A stretch of DNA of 64,000 bases, taken from Rhodospirillales bacterium 70-18 (GTDB taxonomy: Bacteria; Pseudomonadota; Alphaproteobacteria; Acetobacterales; Acetobacteraceae). The stretch is from contig MKWE01000009.1 in NCBI GenBank assembly GCA_001899585.1, forward strand, positions 22,782 through 86,781, given 5' to 3'. Made by a program: the position numbers and the translations under genes. The notes beneath the pieces were generated by a model. It did not search any database. It saw nothing but the letters and a program-made list of their open reading frames with translations, and was not told the origin of the DNA. The stretch's first letter is position 1; each line of letters starts with the position of its first letter. Shown here piece after piece: positions 34,435-42,362 of the stretch.

Positions 34435-35439
34435 ATGCCGCCAGACCAGTCTTCCCGTAATTTCGACGTGTCCCGGCTGCGCGAGCAGCACCGGCTGATG
34501 TGGCGCATCCGCGCGCTGGAGCAGGCGGCGCTGCGAGGGCTGGCGGAGAAGGTGGTGCTGGGGGCGATCCATCCCTCGATCGGCCAGGAGGCTGTGGCGG
34601 CCGGCGTGGTGGGCAATCTGCGGCGCGACGACATCCTGCTCTCCACCCATCGCGGGCATGGCCACACCCTGGCCAAGGGCGCGGACAGCGAGGCGATGCT
34701 GCGCGAGTTGCTCGGGCGGGTCGGCGGTACCTGCGGCGGCAAGGGCGGCTCCATGCATATCGCCGATTTCCAGGTGGGGATGCTGGGGGCCAACGGCGTG
34801 GTGGGGGCCAATATCGTGATCGCCGCCGGGGCCGCGCACGCGATCAAGCTGCGGCGCGAGGACCGGGTAGTGTGCTGCATCTTCGGCGACGGCGCGATCA
34901 ATCGCGGGCCGTTCCTGGAGGGGCTGAACTGGGCGGCGGTGTTCGGGCTGCCGGTGCTGTTCGTCTGCGAGGACAACGGCTTCGCGGCCACCACGCGGAC
35001 CGCCAGCATGACCGCGGGGGCCGGACCGGCGACGCGGGCGCGGGCGTTCGGCATCGTGGCGGAGGAGGTGGACGGCAACGACATCCTGGCGGTGGACGCG
35101 GCGGTGCAGGGGCTGCTGGCGCAGGTGCGCGGCGGCGGCGGACCGCGCTTCCTGCATGCCAGTACCTACCGGCTGACCGGGCACACCGGGGCGGATGCCG
35201 CCCCCTACCGTCCGGCCGAGGAGGTGGCGGCGCGGCGGCTGGAGGAACCGATCGGCCGCGCCGCCGAATTGCTGCGCGGCGCCGGTGTGGACGCGGCGGC
35301 GCTGGCGGCCGATCAGGCGGCGGCCGAGGCGGAGATAGCGGCGGCCTACGAGGCAGCCTTCGCCGCGCCGTATCCGGAGGCGGCAGAGGCGTTCCGCGAC
35401 GTGCAGGATGTGGGTTCGCCGTTGCAGGGGGCGTTCTGA
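34435..35439 (+). CDS. Thiamine-diphosphate dehydrogenase E1 component, alpha subunit
   Basis: A 334-residue AcoA/PdhA-like subunit. IHPSIGQEAVAAGV, STHRGHGHTLAKG, KGGSMHI and the ThDP-binding motif GDGAINRGPFLEGLNWAAVF ending in CEDN are present. It decarboxylates a 2-oxo acid or acetoin with its beta partner, encoded with a one-base overlap downstream. No E2 or E3 gene follows. The ATG at 34435 is chosen over longer frames that run through the divergent promoter. Confidence 0.92.
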   Translation: MPPDQSSRNFDVSRLREQHRLMWRIRALEQAALRGLAEKVVLGAIHPSIGQEAVAAGVVGNLRRDDILLSTHRGHGHTLAKGADSEAMLRELLGRVGGTCGGKGGSMHIADFQVGMLGANGVVGANIVIAAGAAHAIKLRREDRVVCCIFGDGAINRGPFLEGLNWAAVFGLPVLFVCEDNGFAATTRTASMTAGAGPATRARAFGIVAEEVDGNDILAVDAAVQGLLAQVRGGGGPRFLHASTYRLTGHTGADAAPYRPAEEVAARRLEEPIGRAAELLRGAGVDAAALAADQAAAEAEIAAAYEAAFAAPYPEAAEAFRDVQDVGSPLQGAF

Positions 35440-36401
35440 TGGCGCGCATGACCTATCTGGCCGCCGCGCGGGCGGCGCTGGCCGAGGAGATGCGGCGCGA
35501 TCCGCTGGTATGGGCGGTGGGCGAGGACCTCGGGCGCGGCGGGGTGTTCGGCCAGTATGCCGGGCTGGTGGAGGAATTCGGGCCGGAGCGGATCAGCGAC
35601 GCGCCGATCAGCGAGGCGGCGATCCTGGGCGCCTCGGTGGGGGCGGCGCTGATGGGCACGCGGCCGGTGGTGGAGATGCGGTTCTCCGATTTCGCTCTGT
35701 GCGCGGTCGATGAACTGGTGAACCAGGCCGCCAAGGCGCGCTTCATGTTCGGCGGCCAGGGGCGGGTGCCGCTGGTGGTGCGCGAGCCGATCGGCATGTG
35801 GCGCAGTTCGGCGGCACAGCATTCGCAGTCGCTGGAGGCGTGGTACGCGCATATCCCCGGCCTGGTGGTGGCCTGCCCGGCGACGCCGGCGGACAACAAG
35901 GGCCTGCTGAAAAGCGCCATCCGGTGCGACGACCCGGTGGTTTACATGGAGCACAAGAACCTGTGGCCGCTGGAGGGCGAGGTGCCGGAGGGCGAGCACC
36001 TGGTGCCGTTCGGCGTGGCGCGGCGGGTGCGGGCGGGGGGCGATGTCACCATCGTCTCATGGTCGCAGCAGGTGCATGTGTGCGCCGAGGCAGCCGAGGC
36101 GCTGGCCGGCGAGGGGATCGGGGTGGACCTGATCGACCTGCGCACGCTGTGGCCGTGGGACCGCGTGATGGTGCTGGAGAGCGCGGCGCGCACCGGGCGG
36201 CTGCTGGTGTGCCACGAGGCGGTGGCGGTGGCCGGCTTCGGGGCGGAGATCGCCGCCACGGTGGCGGAACACACCAGCGCCAAGGTACGCCGGCTGGGCG
36301 CGCCGCGCGCGCCGGTGGGCTACGCGCCGCCGGTGGAGGATGCGGTGCGGGTGGGCGCCGCCGCGGTCGCCGCCACCGCCCGAAGCATGATGGGACGCTG
36401 A
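35439..36401 (+). CDS. Thiamine-diphosphate dehydrogenase E1 component, beta subunit
   Basis: A 320-residue AcoB/PdhB-like subunit: GEDLGRGGVFGQYAGLVEEF, DAPISEAAILGASVGAALMG, E-rich pyrimidine domain, then transketolase C-terminal part with VSWSQQVHVCAEAAEAL and DLIDLRTLWPWD. Forms an alpha2-beta2 E1 with the upstream gene; TGATG junction shows coupling. Confidence 0.93.
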   Translation: MARMTYLAAARAALAEEMRRDPLVWAVGEDLGRGGVFGQYAGLVEEFGPERISDAPISEAAILGASVGAALMGTRPVVEMRFSDFALCAVDELVNQAAKARFMFGGQGRVPLVVREPIGMWRSSAAQHSQSLEAWYAHIPGLVVACPATPADNKGLLKSAIRCDDPVVYMEHKNLWPLEGEVPEGEHLVPFGVARRVRAGGDVTIVSWSQQVHVCAEAAEALAGEGIGVDLIDLRTLWPWDRVMVLESAARTGRLLVCHEAVAVAGFGAEIAATVAEHTSAKVRRLGAPRAPVGYAPPVEDAVRVGAAAVAATARSMMGR

Positions 36402-36404
36402 GAT

Positions 36405-38144
36405 ATGGCCACTGACATGACGCCGAATGAAATGACAGGCGGCGAGGCGCTCGCCCGGATGATCCAGGCGTTCAACGGCGGCGCGATGTTCGGCATGGGC
36501 GGCTTCCAGCTGCTGCCGTTCTACGACGCGGCGCGGCGGCTGGGGCTGGCGCACCACCTGATCAACGACGAGCGGGCGGCGATCTTCATCGCCGATGCCT
36601 ACGCCAAGGTGACCGGGCGCGTCGGCCTGTGCGACGCCACGCTGGGGCCGGGGGCGACCAACCTGGTGACCGGGCTGGTGGAGAGCCTGAACGCCGGCTC
36701 GCCGCTGGTGGTGCTGGTGGGCGACACCCACCGCGACCACGCCTGGAAGAACATGACCCAGGAAAGCCGGCAGACCGAGATCCTGCGGCCGGCCTGCAAG
36801 GAGCTGATCCGCATCGAGAGCATCGGGCGCATCCCCGAGCTGATGCGCCGCGCCTTCCGGGTGGCGACCTCCGGCCGGCCCGGCCCGGTGGTGGTCGATG
36901 TGCCCGAGGATATCTGCCACGCGACGCACGGCTTCGAGGCCGATGCGTTCCGTGGCGATCCGGCCTGCGAGGCCGCCCCCAGCCTGCGCTGCCGGCCGGC
37001 CGCCGATGCGATGGCGGTGGCGGCGGCGATGATCGCGCGGGCCGAGCGGCCGATCCTGCTGGCTGGCGGCGGGGTGCATATCAGCGGCGCCGCCGAGGTG
37101 CTGAGCGCCTTTGCCGCCGCGCTGAACCTGCCGGTGGCGCATACCATGACCGGCAAGGGCGCCATCGCCTGCACCGACGCGCTGAGCGCCGGGCTGTTCG
37201 GGCGCTACGACCGGATCGCCAACGGCTTCATCGCCGAGTCGGACCTGATCATCGTCGCCGGCTGCAAGCTGGGCGAGATCGCCACCAAGCGGTTCACGGT
37301 GCCGCCCGCGGGCAAGACCATCCTGCATATCGACCTGGTGGCCGAGGAGTTCGGCCGCACCGCCGAGCCGGAACTGTGCCTGTGGGGCGACGTGCGCGAG
37401 ACGCTGGCCGAATTGCACGCCATGCTGGCGCCCCAGGCCGCCGCCATCCGCGACCGCCAGGCCGGGCACGCGGCGGCGGTGGCGGCGAAGATGGCCGAGT
37501 GGCGGGCCGGCGTGCTGCCGCGCCTGACCAGCGACGAGGTGCCGGTAAGCATGGCGCGGCTGATGCACGAGCTGAACACCATCATGCCGGCGGATGGCGT
37601 GCTGGTGGCCGATGGCGGATTCGCGGCGCATTGGGGTGGGCTGCTGTACGACACCAAGGCCCCTGGGCGCGGCTTCGTGCCGGATCGCGGCTTCGCCTCC
37701 ATCGGCTACGGCCTGCCAGGCGCGATCGGCGCGGCACTGGCGGCGCCGAGGCGCAAGGTGGTGAGTCTGACCGGCGACGGCGGCTTCAACATGATGATCG
37801 GCGAGCTGGAGACGGCGCGGCGGCTGGGGCTGGCCTTCACCATCGTGGTGGTGAACAACGCCGCCTCCGGCTACGTGAAGGCGTTGCAGCACCTGATGTA
37901 CGGCCCCGGCAGCTACCACGCCTCAGACCTCGCCGAGACCGATTATGCGCGGATCGCCCAGGCCATGGGGGTGCGCGGCATCCGCGTCGAGCAGCCGGGC
38001 GACCTGGCCGGGGCGCTGGCGGCGGGGCTGGCGGGCGAGGGCCCGACGGTGATCGACCTGGTGGTGACGCGCGACCCGGCGAAGATGCTGCCGGCGGTGG
38101 ACAACCGCGCGGTGCAGGTAAAGAAGGGCGACCGGGTTGCCTGA
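36405..38144 (+). CDS. Acetolactate-synthase-like ThDP enzyme
   Basis: A 579-residue three-domain ThDP enzyme: N-terminal pyrimidine-binding domain with the catalytic glutamate in NDERAAIFIADAYAKVTG, central domain (ILLAGGGVHISGAAEVL), and C-terminal PP domain with LTGDGGFNMMIGELETARRL...VVVNN. Family members include acetolactate synthases, sulfoacetaldehyde acetyltransferases and oxo-acid decarboxylases; specificity cannot be fixed. Co-transcribed with E1 alpha/beta and an SDR. Confidence 0.88.
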   Translation: MATDMTPNEMTGGEALARMIQAFNGGAMFGMGGFQLLPFYDAARRLGLAHHLINDERAAIFIADAYAKVTGRVGLCDATLGPGATNLVTGLVESLNAGSPLVVLVGDTHRDHAWKNMTQESRQTEILRPACKELIRIESIGRIPELMRRAFRVATSGRPGPVVVDVPEDICHATHGFEADAFRGDPACEAAPSLRCRPAADAMAVAAAMIARAERPILLAGGGVHISGAAEVLSAFAAALNLPVAHTMTGKGAIACTDALSAGLFGRYDRIANGFIAESDLIIVAGCKLGEIATKRFTVPPAGKTILHIDLVAEEFGRTAEPELCLWGDVRETLAELHAMLAPQAAAIRDRQAGHAAAVAAKMAEWRAGVLPRLTSDEVPVSMARLMHELNTIMPADGVLVADGGFAAHWGGLLYDTKAPGRGFVPDRGFASIGYGLPGAIGAALAAPRRKVVSLTGDGGFNMMIGELETARRLGLAFTIVVVNNAASGYVKALQHLMYGPGSYHASDLAETDYARIAQAMGVRGIRVEQPGDLAGALAAGLAGEGPTVIDLVVTRDPAKMLPAVDNRAVQVKKGDRVA

Positions 38145-38151
38145 GCAGCAG

Positions 38152-38952
38152 ATGGTGCCGGCACGCCGGCTGCAAGGGCGGGTGGCCCTGGTGTTCGGCG
38201 CCGGCTCGTCCGGGCCGGGCTGGGGCAACGGCAAGGCCGCGGCGGTGCAGTATGCGCGCGAGGGCGCGGCGGTGGTGGCAGTGGACCAGTTCACCGCCGC
38301 CGCGCAGGAGACCGCCGACATCATCCGCCTGGAGGGCAACGCCGCCATCGCCCAGCAGGCCGACGTGACCAGCGCCGAGAGCATCGGCCGCGCGGTGGAG
38401 GCAACGCTGGCGCAGTACGGCCGCATCGACATCCTGCACAACAACGTCGGCATCACCGACATGGGCGCGCTGGAGGACATCACCGAGGCGCGCTGGAAGA
38501 AGGTGATGGATGTCAACCTCAGCAGCGTCTACCGCAGCTGCCGGCGGGTGATCCCGGTGATGCGCCGACAGGGGCGGGGGGCGATCGTCAACATCTCCTC
38601 GATCGCGGCGGTGCTGATCAACCCGTATCCGTATTACAGCTACTACGCCTCCAAGGCGGCGCTGAACCAGTTCACCAAGGCGCTGGCGGTGCAGTATGCC
38701 CGGCATGGCATCCGCGCCAACACCATCATGCCCGGCCTGATGAAAACGCCGATGGTGGAGAAGCAGATCGTCGGCCAGCACGGCGACGCCGCCGAGATGC
38801 AGCGCGCGCGCGACGCGATGAGCCCGATGGGCCGGCAGGGCGATGCGTGGGACGTGGCGCGCGCGGCGGCGTTCCTGGCCTCCGACGATGCCGCCTATAT
38901 CACCGGGGTCTGCCTGCCGGTGGATGGGGGGCTGTCGTGTCTGGCGGGGTAG
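38152..38952 (+). CDS. Short-chain dehydrogenase/reductase
   Basis: A 266-residue SDR: VALVFGAGSSGPGWGNGKAA cofactor loop, NNVGITD, INISSIAAV and catalytic YSYYASKAALNQFTKAL, C-terminal ITGVCLPVDGG. The ATG at 38152 is preferred; a TTG at 38137 overlapping the previous gene is possible. Last gene of the E1/ThDP operon. Confidence 0.9.
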   Translation: MVPARRLQGRVALVFGAGSSGPGWGNGKAAAVQYAREGAAVVAVDQFTAAAQETADIIRLEGNAAIAQQADVTSAESIGRAVEATLAQYGRIDILHNNVGITDMGALEDITEARWKKVMDVNLSSVYRSCRRVIPVMRRQGRGAIVNISSIAAVLINPYPYYSYYASKAALNQFTKALAVQYARHGIRANTIMPGLMKTPMVEKQIVGQHGDAAEMQRARDAMSPMGRQGDAWDVARAAAFLASDDAAYITGVCLPVDGGLSCLAG

Positions 38953-38966
38953 AAAGCAAGCAAGGC

Positions 38967-39059
38967 GTTCTTTTTTGAAAAAAAGAACCAAAAAACGTCC
39001 ATCCACGTAGGACTCCAGGGAACAAAGTTTTTTTGCTTCTTTTTGTCCACAAAAAGAAG
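38967..39059. repeat. A/T-rich intergenic double palindrome
   Basis: Two hairpins flank a 47-bp spacer. The first, 38967-38988, has arms GTTCTTTTTT and AAAAAAGAAC. The second, 39036-39059, has arms CTTCTTTTTGT and ACAAAAAGAAG. The base composition contrasts sharply with the GC-rich surroundings. The element sits between the SDR stop and the 6-phosphogluconate dehydrogenase start and could terminate transcription. A degenerate relative of the second hairpin is seen near 46460. Confidence 0.75.
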
Positions 39060-39096
39060 ACCTTCCTCGCCTACCATAACTCAGGAGCACGAAGCG

Positions 39097-40095
39097 ATGC
39101 AGATCGGGGTGATCGGGCTGGGCCGCATGGGCGGCAACATCGTGCGGCGACTGATCCGCGCCGGCCATTCCTGCGTGGTGTTCGACGCCAATCCCAAGGC
39201 GGTGGCCGGCCTGGTGGAAGCCGGCGCCGTCGGCGCCACCTCGCTGGCCGATCTCGCGGCCAAGCTGGACCAGCGGCCGCGCGCCGCCTGGGTGATGCTG
39301 CCCTCCGGCGCGGTGACCGAGGCGGCGGTGGCCGAGCTGGGCGGGCTGATGGAGGCCGGCGATATCCTGATCGACGGCGGCAACAGCAACTTCAAGGACG
39401 ACGTGCGCCGGGCCAAGGCGCTGGCCGGGCGCGGCGTGCGCTACATGGATGTCGGCACCTCCGGCGGCGTATGGGGCCTGGAACGCGGCTATTGCCTGAT
39501 GATCGGCGGCGAGCGGGCGGCGTTCGAGTTCCTCGACCCGATCTTCGCCGCCTTGGCGCCGGGCATCGGCGACATCCCGCGCACCGAGGGGCGGGGCGCG
39601 CGCGATCCCCGGGTGGAGCAGGGCTATCTGTATGCCGGCCCGTCCGGCGCCGGGCATTTTGTCAAGATGATCCATAACGGCATCGAATACGGCATGATGC
39701 AGGCGATCGCCGAGGGGTTCGACATCCTGCGCAACCGCGGCTCCGAGAAGCTGCCCGCCGATGAGCGTTACGATTTCGACCTGGCCGACGTGGCCGAGGT
39801 GTGGCGGCGCGGCAGCGTGGTGACCTCTTGGCTGCTTGACCTGTCAGCCGACGCGCTGGCCGGCGACGGGCAGCTTGAGCATTTCTCCGGCCATGTCGAG
39901 GATTCCGGCGAGGGCCGCTGGACCATCGAGGCGGCGATCGAGCAGGCGGTGCCGGCCGATGTGCTGGCCGCCGCCCTGTTCGTGCGGTTCCGCTCGCGCC
40001 AGCAGCACACATTCGCCGAGAAGATGCTCTCGGCGATGCGGCTGGGCTTCGGCGGGCATGTGGAAGCGCCCGAGGGGAGCAAGCCGAAGGCATGA
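39097..40095 (+). CDS. gnd: 6-phosphogluconate dehydrogenase, decarboxylating (GndA-type)
   Basis: A 332-residue short-type enzyme: [17 protein letters not shown] (NAD(P) loop), [32 protein letters not shown] and catalytic [17 protein letters not shown]. Oxidises 6-phosphogluconate to ribulose 5-phosphate and CO2. Start at 39097 follows AGGAGCA. It overlaps the gluconokinase gene by ATGA, which makes a two-step gluconate-to-ribulose-5-phosphate operon. Confidence 0.95.
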   Translation: MQIGVIGLGRMGGNIVRRLIRAGHSCVVFDANPKAVAGLVEAGAVGATSLADLAAKLDQRPRAAWVMLPSGAVTEAAVAELGGLMEAGDILIDGGNSNFKDDVRRAKALAGRGVRYMDVGTSGGVWGLERGYCLMIGGERAAFEFLDPIFAALAPGIGDIPRTEGRGARDPRVEQGYLYAGPSGAGHFVKMIHNGIEYGMMQAIAEGFDILRNRGSEKLPADERYDFDLADVAEVWRRGSVVTSWLLDLSADALAGDGQLEHFSGHVEDSGEGRWTIEAAIEQAVPADVLAAALFVRFRSRQQHTFAEKMLSAMRLGFGGHVEAPEGSKPKA

Positions 40096-40595
40096 CCGTG
40101 CTGGTGGTGATGGGTGTCTCCGGCTGCGGCAAGACCACGGTCGCCCGGCTGATCGCCGATGCGCGCGGCTGGCGCTTCCAGGAGGGCGACGCGCTGCATC
40201 CGGCCGAAAACGTGGCCAAGATGTCGGCCGGCACGCCGCTCACCGACGCGGATCGCTGGCCCTGGCTGCACGCCATCGCCGGGGTGATCGACGCCTGGCG
40301 CGCCGCCGGGGTGTCGGGCGTGGTGACATGCTCGGCGCTGAAGCGAGCCTATCGGGACGTGCTGATCGGCGCGCGCGCCGATGTGCGGCTGGTCTACCTC
40401 AAGGGCGACAAGGCGCTGATCGCGGGGCGGATGGCGGCGCGGCGCGGGCATTTCATGCCGCCGGCCCTGCTGGACAGCCAGTTCGCCACGCTGGAGGAGC
40501 CGGGGGGGGCGGAGCGCCCGGTGGTGGTGGACATCACCCCGCCGCCGCAGGCGATCGCCGATGCGGTGCTGCGCAAGGTCGATGCCGGGGTCTGA
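40092..40595 (+). CDS. gntK: Gluconokinase
   Basis: A 167-residue P-loop kinase: [17 protein letters not shown] (Walker A), [20 protein letters not shown] and [12 protein letters not shown], all characteristic of GntK, plus [12 protein letters not shown]. Phosphorylates gluconate to feed the dehydrogenase encoded upstream. Confidence 0.95.
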   Translation: MTVLVVMGVSGCGKTTVARLIADARGWRFQEGDALHPAENVAKMSAGTPLTDADRWPWLHAIAGVIDAWRAAGVSGVVTCSALKRAYRDVLIGARADVRLVYLKGDKALIAGRMAARRGHFMPPALLDSQFATLEEPGGAERPVVVDITPPPQAIADAVLRKVDAGV

Positions 40596-40691
40596 GCGCG
40601 GCCGGAGCGGCTTTACACCCGCCGCACCCGCCCTCACATTCATGAAGCGGCGCGACCGGGTTGGCCACAAGGCCCGGCGCGCCTTGGGGAA

Positions 40692-42362
40692 ATGCCGATG
40701 CCGGACGATCTGAACAGCGCCGCGCCGCGCGGGCGGGGCCGGGGCCGCGAGACGCCCAAGGGGCGGCAGGTGGACCCGGCGGCGCTGGCCGAGATCGAGG
40801 CGCTGCTGGGCGAGCGGCCGCGCCGGCGAGACCTGCTGATCGAGCATCTGCATCTGGTCCAGGACCGCTTCGGGCGGATCGGGCTGGCGCATCTGGCCGC
40901 CCTGGCCGAGGCGATGCGGCTGTCGCTGGCCGAGGTCTACGAGGTCGCCACCTTCTACGCGCATTTTGACGTGGGCGACGCGGCCGTGCCGCCGCTGACC
41001 ATCCGCGTGTGCGACAGCATCGCCTGCATGCTGGCGGGCGCCGAGGCGCTGGCGGCGGCGGTGGCGGCTGGCACGCAGGCGCGAGTGCAGCGCGTGCCCT
41101 GCATCGGCCGCTGCGCGGCGGCGCCGGCCGCGGTGGTGGGGCGCCACGCGATCGACCACGCGACGCCCGCCCGGGTGCTGGCGGCGGCGCGGCACGGCGC
41201 CACCGAGCCGGCGATCCCGGACTATGCCGATTTCGACGCCTACGTCGCCGGCGGCGGCTACCGCGCGCTGGCGCGGCTGCGCGCGGGGGAGATGTCGGCC
41301 GAGGCGGTGCTGGGCGTGCTGGACGAGGCGCGCCTCGGCGGGCTGGGCGGGGCCGGCTTCCCGGCCGGGCGCAAGTGGCGGACGGTGATGGCCCAGCCGG
41401 GGCCGCGCCTGATGGCGGTGAACGCCGACGAGGGCGAGCCGGGCACCTTCAAGGACCGCCACTACCTGGAAACCGATCCGCACCGCTTCCTGGAAGGCAT
41501 GCTGATCGCCGCCCACGTGGTGGATGTGGCGGAAATCGTCATCTACCTGCGCGACGAATACCCCGCCGCGCGCGCCATCCTGCAGGCGGAACTGGCCAGG
41601 CTGCCGCCGGGCGGCCCGCCGGTCGAGCTTCGCCGCGGCGCCGGCGCCTATGTCTGCGGCGAGGAGTCGGCGATGCTGGAAAGCATCGAGGGCCGGCGCG
41701 GCCTGCCCCGCAACAAGCCGCCATTCGTGTTCCAGGCCGGGCTGTTCGGCCGCCCTACCCTGGTCAACAATGTCGAGACGCTGTGGTGGGTGCGCGACCT
41801 GCTGGAGCGCGGGGCGGCATGGTGGCGCGGGCAGGGGCGGTATGGGTGCCGCGGGCTGCGCAGCTTCTCGGTCTCCGGGCGGGTGCGCCTGCCGGGGGTG
41901 AAGCTGGCGCCGGCCGGCATCACCCTGCGCGAACTGGTGGAGGAATATTGCGGCGGCATGGCCGAGGGCCACCGGCTGGGCGCCTATCTCCCCGGCGGCG
42001 CCTCCGGCGGCATCCTGCCGGCGACGCTGGCCGACGTGCCGCTGGATTTCGGCACGCTGGAGGAACATGGCTGCTTCATCGGCTCGGCCGCCGTGGTGGT
42101 GCTGTCCGACCAGGACGACCTGCGTGCGGTGGCGGACAACCTGATGCGGTTCTTCCGACACGAAAGCTGCGGCCAGTGCACCCCCTGCCGGCTGGGCACC
42201 GAGAAGGCGGTGGCGCTGATGCGCGCGCCGCGCTGGGATGTGCCGCTGCTGCACGAACTGGCGCAGGTGATGCGCGATGCCTCCATCTGCGGGCTGGGGC
42301 AGGCCGCGCCCAACCCGGTGCTGTCGCTGCTGCGGCATTTCCCGGCGGAGGCGGCGCGATGA
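40692..42362 (+). CDS. NAD-dependent formate dehydrogenase, fused FdsG-FdsB (NuoE-NuoF-like) subunit
   Basis: A 556-residue fusion. Residues 1-~165 are a NuoE/FdsG-type [2Fe-2S] domain (VCDSIACMLAG and PCIGRCAAAP cysteines). The rest is NuoF/FdsB: GLGGAGFPAGRKW and NADEGEPGTFKDR (FMN/NADH), GAGAYVCGEESAMLESIEG, and C-terminal [4Fe-4S] ligands in CGQCTPCRLGTEK and CGLG. It transfers electrons from the molybdenum subunit to NAD+. Overlaps fdsA by ATGA. Confidence 0.9.
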   Translation: MPMPDDLNSAAPRGRGRGRETPKGRQVDPAALAEIEALLGERPRRRDLLIEHLHLVQDRFGRIGLAHLAALAEAMRLSLAEVYEVATFYAHFDVGDAAVPPLTIRVCDSIACMLAGAEALAAAVAAGTQARVQRVPCIGRCAAAPAAVVGRHAIDHATPARVLAAARHGATEPAIPDYADFDAYVAGGGYRALARLRAGEMSAEAVLGVLDEARLGGLGGAGFPAGRKWRTVMAQPGPRLMAVNADEGEPGTFKDRHYLETDPHRFLEGMLIAAHVVDVAEIVIYLRDEYPAARAILQAELARLPPGGPPVELRRGAGAYVCGEESAMLESIEGRRGLPRNKPPFVFQAGLFGRPTLVNNVETLWWVRDLLERGAAWWRGQGRYGCRGLRSFSVSGRVRLPGVKLAPAGITLRELVEEYCGGMAEGHRLGAYLPGGASGGILPATLADVPLDFGTLEEHGCFIGSAAVVVLSDQDDLRAVADNLMRFFRHESCGQCTPCRLGTEKAVALMRAPRWDVPLLHELAQVMRDASICGLGQAAPNPVLSLLRHFPAEAAR

